From positions 1-31,411 of IMG/VR virus record IMGVR_UViG_3300037963_004089: a stretch of DNA of 31,411 nucleotides. One strand, written 5' to 3'. The notes beneath the pieces were generated by a model. That model searched no databases. It was given only the letters and a program-made list of their open reading frames with translations, and was not told the origin of the DNA. The translations under genes were made by a program, and so were the position numbers. Below are positions 20,080 through 26,673 of this stretch, one piece after another (positions within the stretch are counted from its first letter, which is position 1; every line of letters begins with the position of its first letter). The stretch comes from a virus.

Positions 20080-21047
20080 ACTTTTTTCCAACTGTTAAAT
20101 TTGACTTTTGCTTCTAAACCAGAATATGTATTCAATTTTATCATAGACATAACGTCATGTCCAGCAAGGACCATATCGTTGATGTCTTTCTCTACAATGT
20201 TGTTTCTCCAGATTACTACCTTCTCTCCTCTATCGATGAGTTTGGCGATTCGGTTGACGATTTCTCGGTTACGTGGTTCATTATCAAGAACCCAAATATG
20301 ATCGCCCCAACCAAACGACCGAATATCAACATCGGACCCACACATAGCAACAGAGTTTTCCACGAACGTGGAGTCAAAGGGTCCTTCAACAATGTAAATC
20401 GGTTCTTCTTCATTGATGGTTTCAAGTCCGTATAGTTTCGGAGAATCATCATCCAACATCACAGTGATATATTTAACAGAGTTTGGAGTTAGACTTCTTC
20501 CTTGAAAACCAATAAGATTCTTGCCCGTATTGTACATTGGTATGATAATACGCGGTTCGTCCCTATATGTGGAGTCAAAGGTTTGCTTTTGTGTATTTGA
20601 CCACTCTTTAAATTTGTCAGTGTAATAAAACTTTTCTGGATTGAGTTTTCTTTTTACTAAGTAATTGTTCGCAATGATATTTTCTGATGCTTTTGGTAGA
20701 TTTAATTTTTTCTTAAAGACTGGTTTCTTGAAAGTAAACTCTGGTTCATCAACAACAAAACTACGTCCAGTATGACCCTCCTTGAACTTTTCAAGTGTAT
20801 ATTGCTTATGCAGAGTTGTGTCAAGTTTCTTGATAAAATTATTCAACGACAAACTAGCACCACAGTTATGACACTTAAAGTTGGTATTGTTCTTCACAAC
20901 ATACATATACCCACGACACTTGTTCTTGTTCTTCTGTGAGTCTCCACAGATAGGGCAACGGAAGTTGTACAGGTCAGATTTGACCTTCTTGAATTTTTGT
21001 AGGCGTGACGAAATCAATCCAACGTACTTGGAATCAATCAGATCCAT
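20076..21047 (-). CDS. gp61: T4 gp61-like DNA primase
   Basis: A protein of 323 residues. The N-terminal zinc finger has C31 and C34 (CPICGDSQ) and C59 and C62 (CHNCGAS). A TOPRIM domain follows with YIVEGPFDSTFVENSVAMCG (the Glu of the first motif) and HIWVLDNEPRN (the D-x-N form of the DxD motif). It makes RNA primers for lagging-strand synthesis together with the gp41 helicase, which is encoded 6 kb away. It directly precedes nrdA with a 4-base overlap, tying primer synthesis to dNTP supply. Ten bases separate it from the upstream coiled-coil gene. Confidence 0.92.
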   Translation of the reverse strand: MDLIDSKYVGLISSRLQKFKKVKSDLYNFRCPICGDSQKNKNKCRGYMYVVKNNTNFKCHNCGASLSLNNFIKKLDTTLHKQYTLEKFKEGHTGRSFVVDEPEFTFKKPVFKKKLNLPKASENIIANNYLVKRKLNPEKFYYTDKFKEWSNTQKQTFDSTYRDEPRIIIPMYNTGKNLIGFQGRSLTPNSVKYITVMLDDDSPKLYGLETINEEEPIYIVEGPFDSTFVENSVAMCGSDVDIRSFGWGDHIWVLDNEPRNREIVNRIAKLIDRGEKVVIWRNNIVEKDINDMVLAGHDVMSMIKLNTYSGLEAKVKFNSWKKV

Positions 21048-21056
21048 TACAACAGA

Positions 21057-21443
21057 TCACTTTTGTCTCTCTATTATAACCTGCTGTGGTTCGGGAGTCA
21101 AGAAACTTTGTATCAATTTTTGACCTGGCAAACTAACAAAAAATGATATGACTGTCAAAGCACCGGCAATGGTCCACATCTTCTTCTCCATAATCCTGAG
21201 TCTCTCGTCAATTTTTCTTATATCCCTTTCACAACCTTTCTTTATTTCGTCCGCTCTACGATTAACTTCTCTGTGTACGCTTTCTACCTTCTCAAAGAGT
21301 ACAGCATCAATTCTATCTTGTTTATCTAATTTCTCATTATGAACCGCTAGGAGTTGTCCCATCTTTACAGAATTATCCTGTAAGGATTCTACTACCCTCT
21401 CCAATCTTTCTAGTATAGCAGCATTAACCCCAGCGTCATCCAT
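21057..21443 (-). CDS. Coiled-coil protein with C-terminal membrane helix (128 residues)
   Basis: A long coiled coil from about residue 8 to 90 (AAILERLERVVESLQDNSVK through RDIRKIDERLRIMEKKMW), then one membrane helix (TIAGALTVISFFVSLPGQ, residues 90-108) and a short polar tail. The layout is that of XhlA-like or holin-helper proteins, and of the 88-residue protein at 8531-8797. It overlaps the end of the upstream gene by 8 bases. Function unproven. Confidence 0.68.
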   Translation of the reverse strand: MDDAGVNAAILERLERVVESLQDNSVKMGQLLAVHNEKLDKQDRIDAVLFEKVESVHREVNRRADEIKKGCERDIRKIDERLRIMEKKMWTIAGALTVISFFVSLPGQKLIQSFLTPEPQQVIIERQK

Positions 21444-21645
21444 TTTTCATCCACATCTTACGTGATCCTTTTCCTCCATAAACATATCTTTTCTTCTTTC
21501 TTACAGGAGGATCATCTCCTGCCTCAACTGTTCCAGCTATCTTACCATCGCCAACATTATTTGTTGGACCACTAACGGCACCAGCACCCATCATTTCGTT
21601 CAACTTTTGGTTGCGAATGATGTCAATAATTTTATCGATGTCCAT
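21436..21645 (-). CDS. Small basic protein of 69 residues, probable virion component
   Basis: Begins MDIDKIIDIIRNQKLNEMMG, then a Gly-rich linker (GAVSGPTNNVGDGKIAGTVE) and a conserved-looking basic end (PPVRKKKRYVYGGKGSRKMW). I recall similar small proteins with an 'AGTVEAGD-PPV+KKK+Y.YGG+GSR+MW' tail from T4-like cyanophages, but not their function. TAATG links it to the upstream gene. The basic tail could bind DNA or a capsid subunit. Confidence 0.68.
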   Translation of the reverse strand: MDIDKIIDIIRNQKLNEMMGAGAVSGPTNNVGDGKIAGTVEAGDDPPVRKKKRYVYGGKGSRKMWMKNG

Positions 21646-22016
21646 TAAAGTTCTTCTAATTGCTTTAGACAGTCATAATCTAAAGGAATTCCTGTAATAT
21701 CACTTTTTGGATACTCTGGTATTCTTTTCAGAAAGACAAGGAAACTCTTTATTGATGGCCAGAGTTCCTCCTCCAAGTGATAAAACAACAACGGCACTGC
21801 CGCTTCATCAAAGACGTTAAACAATATAATAAGGTGATTCAATATCAGGTGAATCTTAAGTTCACCTGTATTTTTATATCTCTTCAACAGTCTTTTAATA
21901 TAACGAATCCGTTTTAGGTCAGACTCAAAATCATCCCTAGTAACTGATTGTGGGTTGTTATAAAATTTTATAGCAAAGAGTAGATAGTTACTCTCGTTCA
22001 ATTCATCAAATCTCAT
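21645..22016 (-). CDS. Conserved-looking phage protein of 123 residues, unknown function
   Basis: Starts MRFDELNESNYLLFAIKFYN and is almost wholly helical and hydrophobic/basic (KLKRIRYIKRLLKRYKNTGE-like region, then KIHLILNHLIILFNVFDEAA). No signal peptide. The hydrophobic helices are amphipathic rather than membrane-like. It ends in KQLEEL with a coupled TAATG to the next gene. In T4-like phages, small proteins near gp61 or the head genes are often regulators or assembly factors; none is recognised here. Confidence 0.68.
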   Translation of the reverse strand: MRFDELNESNYLLFAIKFYNNPQSVTRDDFESDLKRIRYIKRLLKRYKNTGELKIHLILNHLIILFNVFDEAAVPLLFYHLEEELWPSIKSFLVFLKRIPEYPKSDITGIPLDYDCLKQLEEL

Positions 22017-22032
22017 ATATTAACCCATGTTA

Positions 22033-22326
22033 TCAGCTGTCTGGGAAGATGGTGTCGTCGGACTGGTCACCAGATGCAATGTTCAGTGCAACAATAGTTT
22101 CAGACTTAACTCTGAGATTGTCGTGCATATCCATGTAAGTTGTGATACCAACCCATCCTTCGTGAGTAGGTGCATATTTACGAGCATCACCAGATGCTGC
22201 ATTTGCTACACCAAGTTCAGTTGCGTCTACACCAAAAATATCAAAGTTGGATGCATCCATACCTTGGTGATGGGTTGTGAACTTTGGCTCGTCACCAGAA
22301 GTATCAGTATTTCCCCAAAGAGACAT
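22033..22326 (-). CDS. Small probable virion protein (97 residues)
   Basis: Begins MSLWGNTDTSGDEPKFTTHH and is Gly, Asp and Thr rich with short strands (HEGWVGITTYMDMHDNLRVK SETIVALNIA), ending in DDTIFPDS. The 'MSLWGN' opening is one I associate with small structural proteins of T4-like cyanophages. A TATAAATA late promoter lies 30 bases upstream and AAGGAAAC precedes the ATG, both consistent with late virion expression. Exact location in the particle is unknown. Confidence 0.7.
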   Translation of the reverse strand: MSLWGNTDTSGDEPKFTTHHQGMDASNFDIFGVDATELGVANAASGDARKYAPTHEGWVGITTYMDMHDNLRVKSETIVALNIASGDQSDDTIFPDS

Positions 22327-22355
22327 GTTTCCTTACCTGTGAATCTTTATAAAGA

Positions 22356-22363
22356 TATTTATA
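22356..22363 (-). promoter_or_regulatory. Late promoter TATAAATA
   Basis: Exact consensus on the minus strand, 30 bases before the ATG at 22326. It directly follows the T run of the terminator at 22363-22386, repeating the arrangement at 16495-16528. Confidence 0.75.
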
Positions 22364-22386
22364 AAAAGTGAGGAATCACTCCTCAC
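22363..22386 (-). terminator. Rho-independent terminator after the 68-residue gene
   Basis: GTGAGGA and TCCTCAC form a perfect 7-bp stem with a 5-base loop and a following T run on the minus strand. The stop codon of the 68-residue gene lies in the loop. Confidence 0.85.
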
Positions 22387-22582
22387 CTTCACGGGTGGCA
22401 ATTGCCTTCTTGACAACTTCCAGTAATTGGTCATCCATATCTGTCTTAGTCAACTTAACCGCTTTACCCAGGATAACAAGACAGATCTCAACCATCTTCT
22501 CACCGAGTTCTTCATTTTCCGGAATGTTTGCAACAGCATCTTTAATAATCTTTGATGCGAGCGGAAGGAGAAATGCTAACAT
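22376..22582 (-). CDS. Small helical protein of 68 residues
   Basis: MLAFLLPLASKIIKDAVANI begins with a hydrophobic helix, followed by an acidic stretch (PENEELGEKMVEICLVILGK) and a second amphipathic helix (MDDQLLEVVKKAIATREGEE). It could be a peripheral membrane or small holin-like protein; no family is recognised. It ends in a terminator whose loop holds its stop codon. The 41 bases upstream (22583-22623) contain no clear promoter. Confidence 0.65.
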   Translation of the reverse strand: MLAFLLPLASKIIKDAVANIPENEELGEKMVEICLVILGKAVKLTKTDMDDQLLEVVKKAIATREGEE

Positions 22583-22623
22583 TGCTTTAGAGCATACAAT
22601 ACTCTATATAGCGACTTAATCTT

Positions 22624-23178
22624 TTATTTTGGAAGTCCCTTTACTCCTTCTCTTTTTAGACGATAATATCTCTTCAGAGCATCTGTAAACATAGGATCAC
22701 CAGGTCTGTAGTCTAATCTATCAACTGGTTGTGGTCCTGCAAAAGATGGTCTACCTTTTTCCACATTTCTCTGCATAACTTGAGCAGCTTCTCTACGCTT
22801 ATTAGCGTCACTAACAGCACGAGGATCTAGATTATTCAATCTATTTTTTTCTCTGGTGGCAGCGCGAGCAGCATCATTTGCCTTGCTCTTACTGAGTCTA
22901 TCCAAGCTAGACTGAGAGGATCTTTGAAGTTGATTCAAATCATCCATAGTTCCATGAACACCCAATCTCTGGTCTTTAACAACATTAGATGCTCTTTGAG
23001 AAATAGCAGATCTTCCAGCGGTTGGTTTTGCTTTTGGAAGTAGACCTTTAACTACCCTAAAAGCTTTTGTACCATATTTTGTACCATATTGAATTGCCTT
23101 GGCACCAAGACTAAGAAGACCTTCATCAATCTGCTTTGATGAATATGCCTGTTCGGCAAACTGTTGAAATGTTTTCAT
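22624..23178 (-). CDS. Probable internal head protein with capsid-targeting-like N-terminus (184 residues)
   Basis: MKTFQQFAEQAYSSKQIDEG resembles the T4 internal-protein signal and the two genes at 15435 and 15843. The remainder is strongly basic and helical (KAIQYGTKYGTKAFRVVKGL, SISQRASNVVKDQRLGVHG-like, then RSSQSSLDRLSKSKANDAAR), with a Pro/Arg tail (PQPVDRLDYRPGDPMFTDAL KRYYRLKREG). The ATG at 23178 is preferred over the GTG at 23187, because AAGGAAA lies about 11 bases upstream and the signal then begins at residue 1. It follows the 421-residue gene by 5 bases. Confidence 0.7.
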   Translation of the reverse strand: MKTFQQFAEQAYSSKQIDEGLLSLGAKAIQYGTKYGTKAFRVVKGLLPKAKPTAGRSAISQRASNVVKDQRLGVHGTMDDLNQLQRSSQSSLDRLSKSKANDAARAATREKNRLNNLDPRAVSDANKRREAAQVMQRNVEKGRPSFAGPQPVDRLDYRPGDPMFTDALKRYYRLKREGVKGLPK

Positions 23179-23183
23179 ACCCC

Positions 23184-24449
23184 TCACTTTCCTTTACTTT
23201 TTTTCTTTTTTTTACTGTAACCTTCCTTATAAAGACTTACAGGTTCCATCTTACCAGTCATTTTATCCATCTTAACGAAAGAAGCAGTCGCCATCTTTTC
23301 GTATGAATCTTCTGCATCATCACCAGTAGCAGCAAGAACTTTTTTACCCATTGATCTCAATTTGTTCTTAAGAACTTCACGGTAAGTTTTATCTGCTCTA
23401 GTATCTTCTTTTTTCTTTTCTTCAGGACCACAGTCCCCACCCATTCCTTCAGAAACAGAATCAGGACATGCTTTCATACCATGTACTTCACAGTCTTTAC
23501 CTTCACCACTGTGAGCACAAGCATCTGCCTTTTTCTTCTCCGCAATCATTTCCATCAAACGACGCTGAGAAATAGACATTTCAACTTCAGTATGTGCGTA
23601 AATTCCTTTACGTACTTTATTCATTTTATCAATATCAGCACCATTTTCAGGCATTACTTTAACAACACCAGTAGAATAGTTATCTACACCAGTGCCAGTA
23701 ATCTTGCCTTTGTTTTGACCTTCAGTTGAAGTGGTTCCATCAACAATCAACTCTTCTTTCATTGCTTTTTTCTTAGCAATTGCTGCATTGATTGCATCAC
23801 GACGGTTATAGATGTACTTATCAGTACCATCTTTCTTACCATCGTTGTTTACATCACCATCTCTCTGTGCTGGATTCTTAGCAACAGGATCCATCTTTCC
23901 TTTCTTACCACGCTCACCTACAGGTTCACCGTGCTCAGTCATTTCAACTTTAAGACCTTTTGCTCTTAAAGCATTGATCTTTGCACGGTCAGCGTATCTT
24001 ACATACGAACGACTAGTCTTCTCATCAGTAACTCTTACCTTATACTTTCTATCACTACCTTCATCTTCATAGACAAATTCTTGTTCTTGTTGATCTTCAA
24101 CGAAAACCTTGAATAATGCATTAGCGACTGATGTAGTTGCACCGTCAGTCATTAATGGAGTATAAGATTCTTTCTTATCACCACCACCATCTTTGCCAAA
24201 CAGTTTTGCTCTAACTGCTGCTTGCTCGGGAGCACTCAAATTACTATTTTGCATATACTGAGAGTATGCTGCTCTCAAGTCAATACCCTCTCTTCTAGCA
24301 CGATATCGGATATCATACACTGCTTGACGGATTCTCTTCTCAGAACCTCCCTCACCACTTTCTTTTCTATCACTACCTTTTGCAGCAACAGGTGCTGCAG
24401 CAGGGGAGTGCTTACGTGCTGGAAGTTCTTCAAATATCTTTTTAGTCAT
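23184..24449 (-). CDS. Probable virion protein with a dockerin-like calcium loop (421 residues)
   Basis: Starts MTKKIFEELPARKHSPAAAP. Key features are a basic helical part (KRIRQAVYDIRYRARREGID), then DVNNDGKKDGTDKYIYNRRD (about residue 205), which has the D-x-N-x-D-G-x-x-D spacing of a dockerin/EF-hand calcium loop. A Cys/His cluster follows at about 310-345 (ADACAHSGEGKDCEVHGMKA, then GGDCGPEE), and a Lys-rich end (GYSKKKKKSKGK). IFE near the N-terminus fits a T4-type head protease site. Overlapping late promoters TATAAATA and AATAAATA (24484-24495) lie 35-39 bases upstream. An internal head protein is likely, and metal binding plausible; function unknown. Confidence 0.68.
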   Translation of the reverse strand: MTKKIFEELPARKHSPAAAPVAAKGSDRKESGEGGSEKRIRQAVYDIRYRARREGIDLRAAYSQYMQNSNLSAPEQAAVRAKLFGKDGGGDKKESYTPLMTDGATTSVANALFKVFVEDQQEQEFVYEDEGSDRKYKVRVTDEKTSRSYVRYADRAKINALRAKGLKVEMTEHGEPVGERGKKGKMDPVAKNPAQRDGDVNNDGKKDGTDKYIYNRRDAINAAIAKKKAMKEELIVDGTTSTEGQNKGKITGTGVDNYSTGVVKVMPENGADIDKMNKVRKGIYAHTEVEMSISQRRLMEMIAEKKKADACAHSGEGKDCEVHGMKACPDSVSEGMGGDCGPEEKKKEDTRADKTYREVLKNKLRSMGKKVLAATGDDAEDSYEKMATASFVKMDKMTGKMEPVSLYKEGYSKKKKKSKGK

Positions 24450-24464
24450 CGGAAGATTTTACGA

Positions 24465-25736
24465 TTACGATTTCCTTATCTTATATTTATTTATAAAGTC
24501 CTTTCCGCTAGACATAGTGCATCCTGGAACCATAGACTGCACATATCTAAAGTGAGAGTCTGTACCAACTTCTCTTTGATTTGCAGGTACACCACCCCTT
24601 TTCGTACCATTGACAACTGATTCATTAACATCTTTAATCCATGCCTTAAACATAATCTTATCTTCAGTAACACAAATAAGATGATTAGCACCTCTACGGA
24701 TGATACGACCAATAAGACCAGTATTCATATTTTCAACTAACTGACCAATTTTAAAGATAGTCTTAGAGACATAATTTTCACGAAGAGTTTGTTGGTCAAA
24801 CTTAGGTGCCATCTCCCAGATACCCCACTCTTCATTAATACCCATTGATGCACGGACAGTATTGAACAATTCTCTTGCATCTTTTGGTCTCATACCCTCA
24901 GGCATTGCAGATTTAAAAGTTCTGAAATCATTTTCTGATGCAGCAAGTCTCAATCTAGATGCAGACATCCCTTCAACTCCATCAGCATCAGGATCTCTAT
25001 CACCAGCAGATAACACCTCAAGATTATCAAACTGATAGAGAGCGCCATTATAATTATTGGCAAGTTTATCAAACTCCTTTACTCTATCAGCACCACCAAC
25101 AATTCTTACATTAGTATATCCATCATTATGTGCTTTTTTCAGCACATCAAAGATAGTTCTTGTATTTACATCGTTCTGAATTCTAGAACTATGAAGAGGG
25201 AACATACCTCTCATAAATGCAACCTTAGTATCAGCATCCAAAGGATTCTTTTTAGGATCATTTGAACGTGAAGGAACAATTAAATAATCACTATCTTCTT
25301 CAGCAGCAACTGCAGCTGCAGTATCCATCAACTGCAAATGTCCTGCGTGAGGTGGGTTAAATCTACCAAATGCAACAGTCAAAGTTCCTTTAGTTTTGGG
25401 AACTGGTGGTGGTCCTGCTTCCAAATCAGGACTAATTTCAACTTGTGGTTGTTCCTCTGGCACTGGTGCTGCCTGCTGTTCAGGAGGAACATCTTGCTGC
25501 AAACCAGGGTCATTGAAGTTTGGATCAGATATATTTTTTTCTAATTCAGTTTGGTTAGGGTCATCCCCACCAACTTTCTGACGCTTATTATAAAACTTTA
25601 ATCTTCCCTTTTCAGTCTTTGCCACAAACTCACCCGTCTGACGGTCATACCAACCACCATGACCATCTCCTTCAAGACCAAGACGTTGTGCCTGCTGAGT
25701 TGCAGATTCGCTTAAAAATTGAAAAAAGGATTTCAT
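24465..25736 (-). CDS. Nucleotidyltransferase with capsid-targeting-like N-terminus
   Basis: A protein of 423 residues. The N-terminus MKSFFQFLSESATQQAQRLG resembles the internal-protein targeting peptide, with LSE as a possible head-protease site, and is followed by a small module (GDGHGGWYDRQTGEFVAKTE). A Pro/Gln linker leads to the enzyme domain, TLTVAFGRFNPPHAGHLQLM (the HxGH motif), with VRIVGGADRVKEFDKLA and MSASRLRLAA in place of the ISxTxxR motif. This is the nucleotidyltransferase fold of NMN adenylyltransferases and cytidylyltransferases. The C-terminus (about 320-423) holds GQLVENMNTGLIGRIIRRGA NHLICVT, a small beta module. The substrate cannot be read from sequence. The ATG overlaps the upstream stop as ATGA. 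Confidence 0.78.
   Translation of the reverse strand: MKSFFQFLSESATQQAQRLGLEGDGHGGWYDRQTGEFVAKTEKGRLKFYNKRQKVGGDDPNQTELEKNISDPNFNDPGLQQDVPPEQQAAPVPEEQPQVEISPDLEAGPPPVPKTKGTLTVAFGRFNPPHAGHLQLMDTAAAVAAEEDSDYLIVPSRSNDPKKNPLDADTKVAFMRGMFPLHSSRIQNDVNTRTIFDVLKKAHNDGYTNVRIVGGADRVKEFDKLANNYNGALYQFDNLEVLSAGDRDPDADGVEGMSASRLRLAASENDFRTFKSAMPEGMRPKDARELFNTVRASMGINEEWGIWEMAPKFDQQTLRENYVSKTIFKIGQLVENMNTGLIGRIIRRGANHLICVTEDKIMFKAWIKDVNESVVNGTKRGGVPANQREVGTDSHFRYVQSMVPGCTMSSGKDFINKYKIRKS
24484..24495 (-). promoter_or_regulatory. Overlapping late promoters TATAAATA and AATAAATA
   Basis: Two late elements overlapping by four bases on the minus strand (TATAAATA at 24488-24495, AATAAATA at 24484-24491), 35-39 bases before the ATG at 24449. 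They lie in the last codons of the nucleotidyltransferase gene. Confidence 0.65.
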
Positions 25737-25948
25737 TGATATCTATTTCTACTAAGAGCAAGAGAAACACTACCTCGGTTTGAGGTAACGTATCTGAGCA
25801 TGTCGTTTTTTATCTTTATATATTTATTCTTTTCTTTGCCCCTACAGGAATCAATTTCCCTTTGAAGAGTCATATAAATGTATTTCACAAACTGCTCATA
25901 GTTTGTCCCATTGAAATCTTCTATGAGTTCTTTAATGTAGGGATTCAT
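25733..25948 (-). CDS. Small basic protein of 71 residues, unknown function
   Basis: Reads MNPYIKELIEDFNGTNYEQF then VKYIYMTLQREIDSCRGKEK, ending in LALSRNRYQ. It is soluble, helical and basic in its second half. It overlaps the nucleotidyltransferase as ATGA, so that the two are probably translated in tandem. A late-type CATAAATA lies only 10 bases upstream and another AATAAATA lies inside the gene (25821-25828), 85 bases before the nucleotidyltransferase start. Function unknown. Confidence 0.65.
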   Translation of the reverse strand: MNPYIKELIEDFNGTNYEQFVKYIYMTLQREIDSCRGKEKNKYIKIKNDMLRYVTSNRGSVSLALSRNRYQ

Positions 25949-25957
25949 CTTTTTGAA

Positions 25958-25965
25958 TATTTATG
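25958..25965 (-). promoter_or_regulatory. Late-promoter-like CATAAATA at the tRNA-Ala 3' end
   Basis: On the minus strand, using the last two bases of tRNA-Ala. It is 10 bases from the ATG at 25948, closer than any other late promoter here, so a leaderless or chance match is possible. Confidence 0.35.
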
Positions 25966-26036
25966 GAGTTAAGCGGACTCGAACCGCTGACATCCTGCTT
26001 GCAAAGCAGGCGCTCTACCAACTGAGCTATAACCCC
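25964..26036 (-). tRNA. tRNA-Ala (anticodon UGC)
   Basis: The acceptor GGGGTTA pairs with TAACTCC with one G-U, the anticodon loop TTTGCAA gives UGC, and the T arm is AGCGG-TTCGAGT-CCGCT. No CCA is encoded. Its 5' part overlaps the end of the upstream small gene by 10 bases. Confidence 0.93.
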
Positions 26037-26221
26037 TTGAGATAGTCCTTCTCAGTTTGATAAGGAACTATTTCACCAGTTTTGAGTTTGATACCATGAA
26101 CAATCTCAGGAATCAACCACTGGTCAACCCGATAACAGTATTTCCAATTAACGGGTTGAATACAATTCATTATAACCACTGTCCAAAATGATGTCAAGTA
26201 ATTAATTATTGTTAGCATCAT
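26027..26221 (-). CDS. Small protein of up to 64 residues ending inside tRNA-Ala
   Basis: Longest form starts MMLTIINYLTSFWTVVIMNC at 26221. A shorter form from the ATG at 26170 reads MNCIQPVNWKYCYRVDQWLI and has 47 residues; its sequence looks more protein-like (PEIVHGIKLKTGEIVPYQTE). The last codons (YLKGL, then TAG) lie in the acceptor stem and position 8-10 of tRNA-Ala. A consensus sigma70 promoter lies within the frame, and its transcript would start past both ATGs and so not encode this protein. Function unknown. Confidence 0.5.
   Translation of the reverse strand: MMLTIINYLTSFWTVVIMNCIQPVNWKYCYRVDQWLIPEIVHGIKLKTGEIVPYQTEKDYLKGL
26169..26197 (-). promoter_or_regulatory. Perfect sigma70 consensus promoter
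   Basis: TTGACA (26192-26197), a 17-base spacer and TATAAT (26169-26174) on the minus strand: both boxes match perfectly. Transcription would begin near 26162 and first meet tRNA-Ala. It probably drives early expression of the tRNA and the genes beyond. Confidence 0.75.
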
Positions 26222-26540
26222 CTTTCAATTTTTTAACTTCCCTATTAGTCCACAAAGCACCGAGAATAATAGCAGCGTAGAAAAGAGTGTCATCTAGCAT
26301 CACTAGAAAAAATATAACAGAAGCACCATACTTAATTATATCAGGTAGTGGCGAAACTATTTTATCGAATAATCTACGGTATTGCTGTTCAAACTTGAAG
26401 TATCCAAGTGCAAAAATGGTGACTACAAACTCACTATACGGAACAACAAAGTATAATGAGAGGAAGATAAAGAGTGGCCAATAGTGGCGTTCAGGAATCT
26501 TCTTTACTAGTTTCAGATACTTTCTTACTAATTTCTTCAT
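26202..26540 (-). CDS. Membrane protein of 112 residues
   Basis: MKKLVRKYLKLVKKIPERHY is a basic N-terminus. Hydrophobic stretches follow at about 21-37 (WPLFIFLSLYFVVPYS), 38-50 (EFVVTIFALGYF) and 71-93 (GASVIFFLVMLDDTLFYAAIIL), then a charged tail (TNREVKKLKDDANNN). It likely has two or three membrane helices. It overlaps the upstream 60-residue gene by 50 bases. Function unknown; no transporter or holin motif recognised. Confidence 0.65.
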   Translation of the reverse strand: MKKLVRKYLKLVKKIPERHYWPLFIFLSLYFVVPYSEFVVTIFALGYFKFEQQYRRLFDKIVSPLPDIIKYGASVIFFLVMLDDTLFYAAIILGALWTNREVKKLKDDANNN

Positions 26541-26673
26541 CTAAAATAACAATTGCTTTTCTAATTTCGATAGTCCGTTGAGAAGGAAACTCATAACTAT
26601 CTTGAGAAGTAGAGCGAAACAGTGCTTCGCGCACTGCCGCTGCTTGTCTCAATTCCAGTTCTATATTAATCAC
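26491..26673 (-). CDS. Small helical protein of 60 residues with GTG start
   Basis: Reads MINIELELRQAAAVREALFR (the first codon is GTG) and ends in ISKKVSETSKEDS. It is charged, helical and soluble. The GTG start is supported by GGAGGG 6 bases upstream and by overlap with the mazG stop (GTGA). The next gene begins inside it. Function unknown. Confidence 0.65.
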   Translation of the reverse strand: MINIELELRQAAAVREALFRSTSQDSYEFPSQRTIEIRKAIVILDEEISKKVSETSKEDS

